Assembly: GCA_025057115.1 (NCBI GenBank)
Contig: JANWWZ010000008.1
Span: 1-64,000, forward strand
Direction of reading: 5' to 3'
Source: Bernardetiaceae bacterium
GTDB taxonomy: Bacteria; Bacteroidota; Bacteroidia; Cytophagales; Thermoflexibacteraceae
Length of the DNA: 64,000 nt
The notes beneath the pieces are model-generated. The model worked only from the letters and a program-made list of their open reading frames with translations. It did not search any database and was not told the origin of the DNA. The position numbers and the translations under genes are program-made. Shown in pieces: positions 17,753 through 27,095 of the stretch. Positions within the stretch are counted from its first letter, which is position 1; each line of letters opens with the position of its first letter.

Positions 17753-18577
17753 CTAAAACTCGTTTCTTTTGATGCCAAAACTATAGGAGGCCCAAAAACT
17801 TTCCCAGTCAGCTTGAGAAGGCTCAGGGCAAGGGATCATGTGAGTAGCATGAATAAACCATTCTCCTTTTCGATTAAGCCGAAAGCTACATATACCGTTG
17901 TCATCTGTACGCGCTGTTTGTTTAGTAGCTGGCAAGTTACCCGTTCGATTGCGCGCCGTGATAATTTTATTTGCCAACGGTTTACCTTTAAAGAATACTT
18001 GTACCCTTAGTTTATCTCCTTTCTTGAGCAGGTAAGGATTTTCCAACAAAATAAATTCAAATGCATGGCCAAGGCGCGCTCGGTGGAGCGTATCAGTAGA
18101 ATTAACTTTTTGGCTCACTACTAAGCATTTAATATAACGCGAATAACGCTCGCGCTGCTCGGGCTTGCTTTGGTCTATTTTAATGCCTTCGATGTGATCT
18201 TCTTTGAGATATTCTAAAAATTTGTCATTAGTCAAAGTAATTTTTGCATAATCGCGTTCCATATGCACAAGCGCCGTTCCTTCAAAATCCACTTGGCGGT
18301 TCAGGATGGGAAAGGCATTGTCAGCACTTTCTGTGAGCAGATTAGTACTTCCTTTTGAAGTGAGGAGTTCAAATCGACGCGTCATGTTTTTTTGCAAAGG
18401 TCGCTCTAGCTCTATGTTAAATCCATCCGATACAAATAAATGTAGAATAAGCTGGTCGCCCTTTTTGAGTTCATATTGGGGTCCCAGTAACACGTATTCA
18501 TGCGCAAGGATGAAGGTAGTCAATAGGAAAAGTACAGTTGCAATGAAGATTGACTTTTTGCTAATTACAGTCATCAT
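17753..18577 (-). CDS. DUF4198 domain-containing exported protein
   Basis: 274 aa with an N-terminal signal peptide ending at ILAHEY (His at about residue 26). It matches DUF4198: HEYVLLGPQYELKKGDQLILHL at the start and a C-terminal Ig-like section (GKPLANKIITARNRTG, DNGICSFRLNRKGEWFIHATHM). Members often sit beside metal-uptake genes, with the exposed His after cleavage proposed to bind metal; no transporter is adjacent here. It is the last gene of DsrE - glycerate kinase - DUF4198, 9 bp after the kinase stop. Confidence 0.82.
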   Translation of the reverse strand: MMTVISKKSIFIATVLFLLTTFILAHEYVLLGPQYELKKGDQLILHLFVSDGFNIELERPLQKNMTRRFELLTSKGSTNLLTESADNAFPILNRQVDFEGTALVHMERDYAKITLTNDKFLEYLKEDHIEGIKIDQSKPEQRERYSRYIKCLVVSQKVNSTDTLHRARLGHAFEFILLENPYLLKKGDKLRVQVFFKGKPLANKIITARNRTGNLPATKQTARTDDNGICSFRLNRKGEWFIHATHMIPCPEPSQADWESFWASYSFGIKRNEF

Positions 18578-18586
18578 GTTACAATT

Positions 18587-19693
18587 TTAATTAACAGAAT
18601 CCAGAAGTTGCAAAACAGTTTGTTTTAAGTTATTCACTGCCTGTTGGTCAAGATCCAAAGCAGAAAGATCCAAAGGAGGCAAAATGCCCACTTTATCAAA
18701 CCCGCTTTTGGAAAGTTCTTCTTCCTTGCCCGAGCTTATCAGCCAAATGGGCTTGCTGTATTTTTTTGCCAGCAACAATAACTTAAAACATCCTTTTCCG
18801 CTTTCTGACTGCCCGTCGTAGCGTCCTTCGCCGGTAATTATTAAATCGCTCTGAGCAATTTGTTGTTGAATTCCTACTGCGTTGAAAAAATAGTCAGCTC
18901 CGCTGCAAACTTGTACGCGATAAAATGCTGAAAGTCCTAAAGCGATGCCACCTGCAGCTCCTAGACGATTTCCATCGCTCAAAGCAGGTTGATGTAATTT
19001 GAGCAGTTCAAAAATTCGATAAGCATTTTCTGTAAAAAGGTTGCGTTCTTCCGACAAAAGCCCTTTCTGAGGTCCAAACACGGGAATGGCTCCTTTCTGC
19101 CCGAAGAAAAAATTATCTACATCGCAAAGGCAAGTAATGCTTTCAATTTTTTGTAAATTTTTAGGCTCAATAATAGCTAATTTTCTTAGCCATTGCTCTT
19201 CAAAAGGGGGTATGTAATTTCTTGCTGCATCGTATAGGTCTGCTCCTAATGCTTGTAAGATTCCCAGTCCAAAGTCAATGGTAGCGCTGCCACCTAAGCC
19301 TAAGATAATATGCCTTGCGCCCTTTTGCAAAGCATGGCAAATGAGCTGCCCTGTTCCGAAGGTGGAAGCGCTCCACACGTTGCGTTCCTGAAGAGCTAGA
19401 TGGGCAATGCCCGAAGCCGTTGCAACGTCTATACAAGCTGTTGCAGTTGGTAAATTGAGGTAATAAGTGGCAGTAAGAGGTCTTCCGCGAGCATTTTTTA
19501 CTTCAACCACGCAGGGCTGCCATTGAAGATACTGTCCTAGTAAGGCACAAGTATCGTCGCCTCCATCTGCTATGGGGCAGCAAGAAATGGTAGCTTGAGG
19601 ATATTTTTCTCTTAGCCATTGAGCTATCCACCTTGCTGCCTGGTGAGCGGGAATGGTGCCTTTAAAGGCATTTGGTGCAACTAAAATGCGCAA
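18587..19693 (-). CDS. Glycerate kinase (GarK/GlxK family)
   Basis: 368 aa, the usual family length. It phosphorylates D-glycerate, most members giving 2-phosphoglycerate, which would enter glycolysis at the enolase step; gpmI is elsewhere in the window. Motifs: APNAFKGTIPAHQAA at residues 6-20, CPIADGGDDT (about 40-49), LGLGGSATIDFGLGILQALG (about 128-147), and the C-terminal LIITGEGRYDGQSESGKG. DsrE lies 1 bp upstream and DUF4198 9 bp downstream in the same direction. No glyoxylate gene is nearby to indicate the source of glycerate. Confidence 0.92.
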   Translation of the reverse strand: MRILVAPNAFKGTIPAHQAARWIAQWLREKYPQATISCCPIADGGDDTCALLGQYLQWQPCVVEVKNARGRPLTATYYLNLPTATACIDVATASGIAHLALQERNVWSASTFGTGQLICHALQKGARHIILGLGGSATIDFGLGILQALGADLYDAARNYIPPFEEQWLRKLAIIEPKNLQKIESITCLCDVDNFFFGQKGAIPVFGPQKGLLSEERNLFTENAYRIFELLKLHQPALSDGNRLGAAGGIALGLSAFYRVQVCSGADYFFNAVGIQQQIAQSDLIITGEGRYDGQSESGKGCFKLLLLAKKYSKPIWLISSGKEEELSKSGFDKVGILPPLDLSALDLDQQAVNNLKQTVLQLLDSVN

Positions 19694-19694
19694 G

Positions 19695-20150
19695 CTAGAA
19701 ACCTCCTTTTACGTAAGTAAAACCATTTTCTTGCCGCTCAATAATCCACACCAGCCCACGTGGCACGATAGGGCAAGGAATAATATCTTCATCTTTAATA
19801 TTGCGTTGAATCATCGTTTGGCGACAAGCCAGAAATTTGACTCCTTTTCGCTGCAACTCCATCACTTTGGGAGCATAAGGATTGTCTTTTAACAGCACAT
19901 CCATTCCCCTGTTGTGGCATACAATTTCTAACTCTAAGTTTTCCTCTCCAAACCCTTCCAACAAGTTTCTTACTTGATTTATCAATGCCCGATGTGCGGC
20001 CGTATCAGCGTTAGTAAATTGCATAACAACGCGATGCTTTTTGATAGGAAGTCCGCGCTCTTGTGCAACAACTTCCAAATTACTTGCTCCCCAAATAGCA
20101 AGCAAAAGCAAGCTCTGCAAGTAAAGTCGTGCCATTTTCATATCAGACAA
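19695..20150 (-). CDS. DsrE-like exported protein
   Basis: 151 aa with a hydrophobic signal sequence (about residues 8-29, ending VVAQE). The mature part has a DsrE/DsrF-like fold: VVMQFTNADTAAHRALINQVRNL, LEIVCHNRGMDVLL, then VKFLACRQTMIQRNI with one conserved-position Cys. Cytoplasmic DsrE proteins handle persulfide sulfur; exported forms are common in Bacteroidota and have no assigned role. The gene is upstream of glycerate kinase with a 1-bp gap. Alternative ATGs lie 9 and 15 nt downstream. Confidence 0.8.
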   Translation of the reverse strand: MSDMKMARLYLQSLLLLAIWGASNLEVVAQERGLPIKKHRVVMQFTNADTAAHRALINQVRNLLEGFGEENLELEIVCHNRGMDVLLKDNPYAPKVMELQRKGVKFLACRQTMIQRNIKDEDIIPCPIVPRGLVWIIERQENGFTYVKGGF

Positions 20151-20241
20151 ATTTTTTTCTCAAATTAAGTGATTTCTAATGTAATCCACTGCGCTGTAGC
20201 ACATTTACAGGTTGTTAACTCGAGGAGGGCGGGGCTGCAAC

Positions 20242-20973
20242 TTAATAAGTTACTTTTCGCAGGCGAAACACGCTTTGTCCATAGTTATCAGCCACCAGAG
20301 CTGCTACCGGACCCATCATTACAGTACTGTGCCGACTTATTGGTATTACATTAGGTGTATTGAAAATGCCAGAGACTTCAGCCTCTATGTCGATAATGTG
20401 CTGCAAACGGGATTGGGTATCAATTACCGTGTTAAGCGGCAATTTGATTACTCGGTAGTTTTCATCTGTTCCTATGTGGTAAACCAGTCCGCGAGGGTTA
20501 CCAGAAGGAGGAAAAATTTTACCTTCTAGTAACAAAAATTTGTATCCTGTATTCCAGTCCCATGCCATGTTATTAGAAGGGTCTAAATCGCCTACTTGGT
20601 CGGTGGAAAGATTGCGAGCTGGATCTACTCCTACGGCAAATTCCATTTCATTGTACCTTCCCGCAGGCACTTCAAAAGAAAGTTCAAAGAGATGGCTATC
20701 GGGCTTGCGCTCGATCAGATGATAACTATTAGGCACTGCAAATACTTCCCCTGTTTCCTTGTTGCGAAATTTGACATTGCTCATATAAAATTGAAAACGC
20801 TCTATGGTAAATATATCCCCGCTTGCACTGCGGTATCGCTTCTCTGCCAATACTAGGGGCTGTCCTTCATACAAAAGAGATAAACTCACTTTTATTTTAC
20901 TATTAGAGGGCGACTCTGAGGTCCTACATCCACCCACTGCAAGAACTATGAATACCCAAACTAGCTTTTTCAT
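20242..20973 (-). CDS. MbnP-like lipoprotein
   Basis: 243 aa from the ATG giving MKKLVWVFIVLAVGGCRTS, a lipobox signal (VGGC, Cys16). The rest fits the MbnP domain: IERFQFYMSNVKF, YHLIERKP, VPAGRYNEMEFAVGVDPARN and NNMAWDWNTGYKFLLLEG. MbnP proteins are periplasmic or surface partners of di-haem peroxidase-like MbnH in copper handling; no MbnH partner is adjacent. The reading frame extends 39 nt upstream, but only the chosen start gives a proper lipoprotein signal. The gene is separated from DsrE by 91 bp and may be its own unit. Confidence 0.85.
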   Translation of the reverse strand: MKKLVWVFIVLAVGGCRTSESPSNSKIKVSLSLLYEGQPLVLAEKRYRSASGDIFTIERFQFYMSNVKFRNKETGEVFAVPNSYHLIERKPDSHLFELSFEVPAGRYNEMEFAVGVDPARNLSTDQVGDLDPSNNMAWDWNTGYKFLLLEGKIFPPSGNPRGLVYHIGTDENYRVIKLPLNTVIDTQSRLQHIIDIEAEVSGIFNTPNVIPISRHSTVMMGPVAALVADNYGQSVFRLRKVTY

Positions 20974-21142
20974 ATGGAGAAATTGTTCGAAGTACAGCAA
21001 TAAGATAAGCAAGTTTCTTGTTACTTCTGCCTAAATTCTGTCGTTAAAACCGTATCTTTAGGGCAAAACAACGCACCTTGCTACCCCTTTTTTGCAACTC
21101 ATTTGCAAAACACAATTTAGCTAATTAATTGTTCCAAAACTC

Positions 21143-22630
21143 ATGATAGACGAAGCACTCATGGGCACTCGTCAGAAAGCCCTAAAGATCAACTTAGATA
21201 AACGCATCTACGGCTCTTTTGCCGAAATTGGAGCGGGTCAGGAAGTGGCTGCCATTTTCTTTAAGGCAGGAGGAGCCTCTGGCACTATTGCCAAAACCAT
21301 GTCCGCCTACGATATGACGTTTAGCAATGCCATCTACGGCGAGGCTAAGCGGTACGTGTGCCAAGAACGCCTGCTGAAGATGTTTCAACACGAATATGAC
21401 TTGCTAGTAGAACGCTTGGATAAAAAACGCGGTGAATACACTAACTTTTTTGTGTTTGCCAACACGGTAGAAGCTCTGAACTATCAGCGCACTAACCAAG
21501 GACATGGATGGATTGGGGTGCGTTTTCAACTGGCCCCGCGCACCACTCCTAACGATGCAGTGGTTCATGTTAAAATGCATGACAACGATCCCATTCTCCA
21601 GCAGCAAGCCTTGGGCATTATCGGAGTTAATTTGATATACGCTTGCTTTTATCTCCATGATGACCCTGAAGCCATGCTCAAATCTTTAATGGACAACTTG
21701 AGCCGCAACCGGATTGAGGTGGACATGTTTCGCCTTACAGGTCCTAACTTCAAGCACGTAGATAATCGTTTGCTAAGCCTTCAATTGGTACAGCACGGAC
21801 TCACCGAAGCCGCCATGTTTGGTCCTGATGGCAATGTGTTGCAAGCCTCAGAAGCATTTTACAAGAAAAATGTACTGGTGCTTCGCGGTAGATTTCGCCC
21901 CCTTACTCACGTGAACATGGATATGTTGGAGAAAGGCTATAACATGTTTATTCACGAGCAAGGGGTAACACCTGAAAATACTTTGCGCATTGCTGAACTC
22001 ACTTTGCAAGACCTCAAAGCCGCTGACCCAGAAATAGACGAGAAAGACTTCCTAGACCGCGTTGATATTCTCTGCTCACAAGGACTTACTGTGTTGATTT
22101 CTAACTATCAACGTTATCACAAACTCATAGGCTATTTAGCTACCCAGACCAAACAGCAAATTGGAGTAATTCTAGGCATCTTTAATTTGAAAAACATATT
22201 TGATGAATCTCTTTACGAGCAGTTGTCTGGCGGCATTTTAGAAGCCTTCAGTACTTTATTCAAAAAAAATGTCCGACTTTACGTTTATCCTTTTTTGGAC
22301 CAACAAACTAAAACGCTTTACACGTGTGAAAACTTTGAGCTTCCTGAATCACTGCGCTATCTTTTCGTGCACCTGATTACCAACCATCGCATACGCGACA
22401 TTAAGAATGTTAATCTATCTATTTTGCACATCATTTCTGACCGCGTTTTGGAAATGATAAAAGAAGCCAGACCAGGTTGGGAGGAAATGGTGCCAGAGGA
22501 AGTAGCCCGACTTATCAAAGAAAAATGCCTGTTCGGCTATCCTTGCGATAAAATTAAGGGTGGATTTTTCCTAGATGCACCGCGGCCTATAGATGCCTTA
22601 CCCGAGTATGACGAGCCTCCTTTATTGTAA
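21143..22630 (+). CDS. Conserved protein of unknown function (~495 aa family)
   Basis: 495 aa, cytoplasmic in appearance: no signal peptide and no clear membrane helix. I recall the family as widespread in Bacteroidota with the same opening block, here IYGSFAEIGAGQEVAAIFF (residues 23-41), followed by GGASGTIAKTMSAYDMTFSNAIYG and VCQERLL. Automatic names such as nicotinate-nucleotide adenylyltransferase or TonB receptor are attached to it, but neither a nucleotidyltransferase HxGH motif nor a beta-barrel is visible, so no function is claimed. The next gene, glmM, starts 74 bp downstream behind its own TATTTTTG box. Confidence 0.8.
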   Translation: MIDEALMGTRQKALKINLDKRIYGSFAEIGAGQEVAAIFFKAGGASGTIAKTMSAYDMTFSNAIYGEAKRYVCQERLLKMFQHEYDLLVERLDKKRGEYTNFFVFANTVEALNYQRTNQGHGWIGVRFQLAPRTTPNDAVVHVKMHDNDPILQQQALGIIGVNLIYACFYLHDDPEAMLKSLMDNLSRNRIEVDMFRLTGPNFKHVDNRLLSLQLVQHGLTEAAMFGPDGNVLQASEAFYKKNVLVLRGRFRPLTHVNMDMLEKGYNMFIHEQGVTPENTLRIAELTLQDLKAADPEIDEKDFLDRVDILCSQGLTVLISNYQRYHKLIGYLATQTKQQIGVILGIFNLKNIFDESLYEQLSGGILEAFSTLFKKNVRLYVYPFLDQQTKTLYTCENFELPESLRYLFVHLITNHRIRDIKNVNLSILHIISDRVLEMIKEARPGWEEMVPEEVARLIKEKCLFGYPCDKIKGGFFLDAPRPIDALPEYDEPPLL

Positions 22631-22673
22631 AAAATCAATTTGAGCCTTTACTCTACCTAACTGCGCAACTAGT

Positions 22674-22681
22674 TATTTTTG
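22674..22681 (+). promoter_or_regulatory. -7 box for glmM
   Basis: TATTTTTG fits TAnnTTTG and lies 23 nt before the GTG at 22705. The nearest TTTG upstream is 31 nt away, outside the normal spacer range. Confidence 0.4.
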
Positions 22682-22704
22682 CGCTCATATAAGTAGAAAC
22701 TGAA

Positions 22705-24102
22705 GTGGCGCTTATTAAGTCAATCTCAGGTATTCGAGGTGTAATAGGTGGCAAGCAAGGAGAGTCTCTTACTCCTTTTGAGGTGGTGCGTTACACGGCT
22801 GCCTTCGGTAGCTGGGTAATGGCTCATCAAAGGCGGGGCAAGGTAGTCATAGGAAGAGATGCCCGCGCCAGTGGGGAAATGATTAACCGCTTGGTGATAG
22901 GCACTCTTCAAGGACTTAGCATTGATGTAATAGACTTGGGGCTCTCTACTACACCTACTGTAGAAATTGCTGTTCAAGAAGAGCAAGCAAGTGGAGGAAT
23001 CGTCATTTCTGCTAGCCATAATCCAGGCAACTGGAATGCTTTAAAATTGCTCAACAGCAAAGGCGAATTTGTTTCCTCGGCGGAAGGACATGAGATTCTT
23101 TCCATTGCAGAAAAAGGCAACGTAGAGTTTGCTCCTGTGGGAAATCTAGGAAAATATTTTCAAAATCACACCTATTTACAAAAACATGTCGAAAAAATTT
23201 TGCGGCTAGCCCTAGTCGACAAAGCCGCCATTGCTGCTGCTAATTTTTCCATTGTAGTGGACGGGGTCAACTCCACAGGTGGCATCGTAGTGCCTATGTT
23301 GTTGGAGGCTTTAGGCGTGCAGAAAATCGAAAAGCTGTACTGCGAACCCAATGGTATATTTCCTCATAACCCCGAGCCATTGCCCGAACACCTGACTCAC
23401 CTTTGCAGTAAAATCGCTCAAGGCGACTACGACTTAGGTATTGCGGTGGATCCAGACGTGGACCGAGTCGCTTTTATTTGCGAAGATGGAACCCCCTTTG
23501 GAGAAGAATACACACTAGTAGCCGTAGCAGATTATGTGCTAAGCCAAAACAAAGGAGGCAATGCCGTCTCTAATCTTTCCTCTACTCGTGCTTTACAGGA
23601 AATTGCTCTTAAGCGAGGAGGAAATTACTTTGCCTCCGCGGTAGGAGAGGTGAACGTCATAACAGCCATGAAGGCACACGGTGCAGTTATCGGAGGCGAA
23701 GGCAACGGAGGAGTCATTTACCCCGAACTTCACTATGGACGCGATGCCCTGGTAGGAATTGCTTTGTTTCTTACCCACCTTGCAAAGTTTGGCAAATCTG
23801 CTAAAAGGTTGCGAGCTACTTACCCCAACTACTACATCTCGAAAAACAAAATAGAACTTACCGACGGAATGAATGTAGATGAAATCATAGCCAAAATACG
23901 CGAAAGGTATAAAAAGCATCCTATCAACCTTACTGATGGGCTTAAAATAGAGTTTGGACGCGAATGGGTGCATCTGCGCAAGTCCAATACTGAACCCATA
24001 CTGCGCATTTATGCCGAATCGGAATCACAAGTGATGGCTGATTCCTTAGCCAGAAAAATAATCAGCGACATAAAAGAATTCATCACATCAAAAACTTTTT
24101 AA
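22705..24102 (+). CDS. glmM: Phosphoglucosamine mutase
   Basis: 465 aa from a GTG codon. It converts glucosamine-6-phosphate to glucosamine-1-phosphate for peptidoglycan and LPS. The phosphoserine loop reads ISASHNPGNWNALKL with active Ser104; the metal loop is DPDVDRVAF and the sugar loop GGEGNGGVIYPE. The phosphate-binding loop near the C-terminus reads RKSNTEPILRIYAE, where TEP is expected. A phosphomannomutase or phosphoglucomutase role cannot be excluded by motif alone. The cysteine desulfurase gene follows 13 bp downstream. Confidence 0.88.
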   Translation: MALIKSISGIRGVIGGKQGESLTPFEVVRYTAAFGSWVMAHQRRGKVVIGRDARASGEMINRLVIGTLQGLSIDVIDLGLSTTPTVEIAVQEEQASGGIVISASHNPGNWNALKLLNSKGEFVSSAEGHEILSIAEKGNVEFAPVGNLGKYFQNHTYLQKHVEKILRLALVDKAAIAAANFSIVVDGVNSTGGIVVPMLLEALGVQKIEKLYCEPNGIFPHNPEPLPEHLTHLCSKIAQGDYDLGIAVDPDVDRVAFICEDGTPFGEEYTLVAVADYVLSQNKGGNAVSNLSSTRALQEIALKRGGNYFASAVGEVNVITAMKAHGAVIGGEGNGGVIYPELHYGRDALVGIALFLTHLAKFGKSAKRLRATYPNYYISKNKIELTDGMNVDEIIAKIRERYKKHPINLTDGLKIEFGREWVHLRKSNTEPILRIYAESESQVMADSLARKIISDIKEFITSKTF

Positions 24103-24115
24103 GCACCTCACCCCT

Positions 24116-25258
24116 ATGCGCGTGTACTTAGACAATGCCGCCACTACGCCCCTAGACCGAGAAGTTGTTGAAGAAATGCTGCCTTTCATGTTAGAGCATT
24201 TCGGCAATCCTTCCTCCATCCATTGGCATGGAAATAAGGTAAGAGCAGCCATTGAACAAGCACGCAAAAGAATTGCAGCTACCTTTAACACTTCTCCTTC
24301 TGAAATATTTTTCACCTCAGGAGGCACAGAGTCGGATAACACTGCCCTTCGTTGCGCCATCTACACTTATCACATCAGCCATGCTATCACCAGTAAATTA
24401 GAACATCACGCCGTATTGCACACTTTGGAAGAACTAGCCCAGAGGGGAATCATTCAGCTGAGTTTTGTTGCTCATGACGAAAAAGGCAATATCAACTTAA
24501 ATCACTTGGAAGAATTGCTAAAAAAGCAGCCCAACAGCTTAGTTTCGCTCATGCATGGTAACAACGAAATTGGCAATTTGCTGCCTATTGAAACTGTGGG
24601 AGAACTTTGTCGGCAATATGGCGCTTTTTTTCACTCTGATACTGTGCAAACCGTAGGTCATTACCGAATTGACTTGCAAAAAATTAACGTGCACAGCATT
24701 GTGGGAGCACCACATAAATTTCATGGTCCTAAAGGAGTAGGTTTTCTTTATGTGCGCCATGACAAAAAAATTCACCCCTTTGTTACTGGCGGGGCACAAG
24801 AACGCAATATGCGCGGTGGTACAGAAAATGTTTACGGCATCATTGGCATGGCAAAAGCAATAGAGATTGCCTATCGCAACTTGGAAGAAACCACTGCCTA
24901 CATCAAAGGACTGAAAACCTACATGATTGAACGACTGCGCCAAACTTTTGAAGACATACATTTCAACGGCATGTCTGGCGATGTAGAAAACAGCCTTTAT
25001 ACGATCCTTAACGTAAGTTTCCCTCCTTCCGAAGCCAATGACATGCTTCTTTTTAACTTAGATATTCACCAAATTTCAGCTTCGGGAGGCAGTGCTTGCT
25101 CCAGTGGTAGCAACGTAGGTTCCCATGTACTGGCTGCATTGCCCCATACTGCGGGCAGGGGCAATATCAGATTTTCATTTAGCAAGTATAATACGCGCCA
25201 AGAAATAGACTATACCATTGCCAAGCTGGTAGAAATTTTTCACATGCAGCACGCATAA
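24116..25258 (+). CDS. Cysteine desulfurase (NifS/IscS class)
   Basis: 380 aa, PLP enzyme that takes sulfur from cysteine for Fe-S clusters and thiolated tRNA. The N-terminus MRVYLDNAATTPLD and FFTSGGTESDN are class V aminotransferase signatures. The PLP lysine is in VGAPHKFHGPKG (with two residues inserted relative to SGHK forms, as I recall from other Bacteroidota) and the persulfide Cys is in SASGGSACSSGS (about residue 327). GTENV follows the PLP site. It is 13 bp downstream of glmM and probably co-transcribed. No iscU or iscA lies beside it. Confidence 0.93.
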   Translation: MRVYLDNAATTPLDREVVEEMLPFMLEHFGNPSSIHWHGNKVRAAIEQARKRIAATFNTSPSEIFFTSGGTESDNTALRCAIYTYHISHAITSKLEHHAVLHTLEELAQRGIIQLSFVAHDEKGNINLNHLEELLKKQPNSLVSLMHGNNEIGNLLPIETVGELCRQYGAFFHSDTVQTVGHYRIDLQKINVHSIVGAPHKFHGPKGVGFLYVRHDKKIHPFVTGGAQERNMRGGTENVYGIIGMAKAIEIAYRNLEETTAYIKGLKTYMIERLRQTFEDIHFNGMSGDVENSLYTILNVSFPPSEANDMLLFNLDIHQISASGGSACSSGSNVGSHVLAALPHTAGRGNIRFSFSKYNTRQEIDYTIAKLVEIFHMQHA

Positions 25259-25282
25259 GAGGCGAATGCGGGGTTTTTCTTC

Positions 25283-25290
25283 TAACTTTG
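25283..25290 (+). promoter_or_regulatory. -7 box for glyS
   Basis: TAACTTTG, a perfect TAnnTTTG match 46 nt before the glyS ATG. A 7-bp inverted repeat (CCTGAAA/TTTCAGG, 25294-25321) follows in the predicted 5' leader. No -33 TTG is seen. Confidence 0.4.
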
Positions 25291-25336
25291 CCGCCTGAAA
25301 TTTTTCCGTCATTTTTTCAGGTAAATAAGCAAAAGT

Positions 25337-26803
25337 ATGTCAATCGAAAACGCAGGCATTTTTCCCAAAATTATTGCTCATGCTAAAGAGTACGGCTTTG
25401 TATTTCCTTCCAGCGAAATTTACGATGGTTTACAAGCTGTTTACGACTACGGGCAAAACGGCGTAGAATTAAAAAATAACCTCAAGCTGTTGTGGTGGAA
25501 AACCATGACGCAAATTCATGAAAATATTGTGGGCATTGACGCTGCCATTTTTATGCATCCCAATACCTGGGTTGCTTCTGGGCACGTAGCCAGTTTTAAC
25601 GACCCTATGATTGATAATAAAGATTCCAAAAAGCGCTATCGAGTAGATCACCTCATAGAAAGCTATGCTGAACAGTTAGAATCAGAGGGGAAAAGCGACA
25701 AGGCAAAGGCAGTGCTGGAAAAAATGAATCACTTGCTTGTGCTGGAAGATTTCGAGGGGCTTTACCAACTCATTGTCAATGAAGGCATTAAATGCCCTCT
25801 CTCTGGCACGGCTAACTGGACCGAAGTGCGCCAGTTCAATCTGATGTTTGCTACTCAAGTAGGCTCTGTGGCAGAGGAAGCCAACACGATTTACCTGCGT
25901 CCAGAAACTGCCCAAGGCATTTTTGTCAATTTTTTAAACGTGCAGAAAACAGGACGCATGAAAATCCCCTTTGGAATTGCACAAATTGGCAAGGCGTTTC
26001 GCAATGAAATTGTTGCTCGGCAATTTATTTTCCGCATGCGGGAATTTGAGCAAATGGAAATGCAATTTTTTGTCCGCCCAGGCACTGAAATGGAGTGGTA
26101 TCATTACTGGAAGGAAACCCGCATGAAATGGCACAGGGCTTTAGGCATTCCAGAACACAAATTGCGCTATCACGACCATGAAAAGCTAGCCCACTACGCA
26201 AATGCCGCCTTGGATATCGAATTTGAGTTCCCCTTTGGCTTTCGCGAAATCGAAGGCATTCACAGCCGCACCGACTTCGACTTGCGCAACCATCAAGAGC
26301 TTTCCAAGAAAAAAATGCAATATTTTGACAATGAAATTAATCAGAGCTACATTCCCTACGTGGTAGAAACCTCTGTAGGAGCGGACCGCATTTTTCTGAT
26401 GCATCTTTGCCATGCTTATACAGAAGAACTTACCGGCGAAGGCGAGAACCAAAAGGAGCGCGTTTACCTTAAACTGCATCCAGCGATTGCACCTGTAAAA
26501 GCAGCCATTTTCCCGCTGACCAAAAAGGATGGCTTGCCTGAAAAGGCTGAAAAAGTTTACAAAGACCTCAAAACAGAATTTCGCGTAGTGTATGAAGAGA
26601 AAGATAGCATTGGCAAGCGCTACACGCGGCAAGACCTGATCGGCACGCCTTTTTGCATTACTATAGACCATCAAACCCTGGAAGATGACACAGTAACCAT
26701 TCGCGACCGCGATACCGCCCTGCAGCGCCGCTTGCCTATTCACGCCCTAAAAGAGGAAATTGGACAGGCAGTAGCTTTCGCGAGAGTGTTTGAAAAATTG
26801 TAA
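25337..26803 (+). CDS. glyS: Glycyl-tRNA synthetase (dimeric, class IIa type)
   Basis: 488 aa, a single-chain glycyl-tRNA synthetase of the type found in Bacteroidota, eukaryotes and mycoplasmas rather than the alpha2-beta2 bacterial form. The N-terminal FPSSEIYDGLQAVYDYGQNG, motif 2 FGIAQIGKAFRNEIVARQFI and FRMREFEQMEMQFF, and the GADRIFLM motif 3 are clear. The C-terminal ~110 residues form the anticodon-binding domain (APVKAAIFPLTKKDGLPEKA onwards). Promoter box at 25283-25290. The gene is followed by a 292-bp gap with nothing I can name apart from the yebC promoter box. Confidence 0.96.
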   Translation: MSIENAGIFPKIIAHAKEYGFVFPSSEIYDGLQAVYDYGQNGVELKNNLKLLWWKTMTQIHENIVGIDAAIFMHPNTWVASGHVASFNDPMIDNKDSKKRYRVDHLIESYAEQLESEGKSDKAKAVLEKMNHLLVLEDFEGLYQLIVNEGIKCPLSGTANWTEVRQFNLMFATQVGSVAEEANTIYLRPETAQGIFVNFLNVQKTGRMKIPFGIAQIGKAFRNEIVARQFIFRMREFEQMEMQFFVRPGTEMEWYHYWKETRMKWHRALGIPEHKLRYHDHEKLAHYANAALDIEFEFPFGFREIEGIHSRTDFDLRNHQELSKKKMQYFDNEINQSYIPYVVETSVGADRIFLMHLCHAYTEELTGEGENQKERVYLKLHPAIAPVKAAIFPLTKKDGLPEKAEKVYKDLKTEFRVVYEEKDSIGKRYTRQDLIGTPFCITIDHQTLEDDTVTIRDRDTALQRRLPIHALKEEIGQAVAFARVFEKL

Positions 26804-27012
26804 TGAAGCGCCTTCACTCCTGATTTTTTCCGAACCAAAATAAATTGGAAAGAAGGCAACACAACCCCAGGGGAGGGTGGTTAGAAACGTTAAACCTTTG
26901 TTTTGAAGACCAAGAGGGGGGTGCCAAGGCAGGCAAGTAGCAGAAAATTTGTCAGGGAAAATCCATCGGGAAACTAAATTCATACCTGCACACAAGTTAC
27001 TAGAAAGAAATT

Positions 27013-27020
27013 TAGTTTTG
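27013..27020 (+). promoter_or_regulatory. -7 box for yebC-purM
   Basis: TAGTTTTG matches TAnnTTTG and lies 75 nt before the yebC ATG, within the 292-bp glyS-yebC gap. No TTG occurs at the -33 position. Confidence 0.35.
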
Positions 27021-27095
27021 CGGAGAAAGCTAACCCTGAACCTTGTTAGACTCTACTGCAACCGATTCTAGCACCGTTTAAAACACTCTGCACTT

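Noticed and set aside
24088-24360. Antisense open frames over cysteine desulfurase and other conserved genes
   Set aside because: They are shadows of well-supported genes on the opposite strand and show no family motif.
25294-25321. T-box or riboswitch in the glyS leader
   Set aside because: Only a 7-bp hairpin is present; there is no T-box sequence, and such leaders are not expected for this gene in Bacteroidota.
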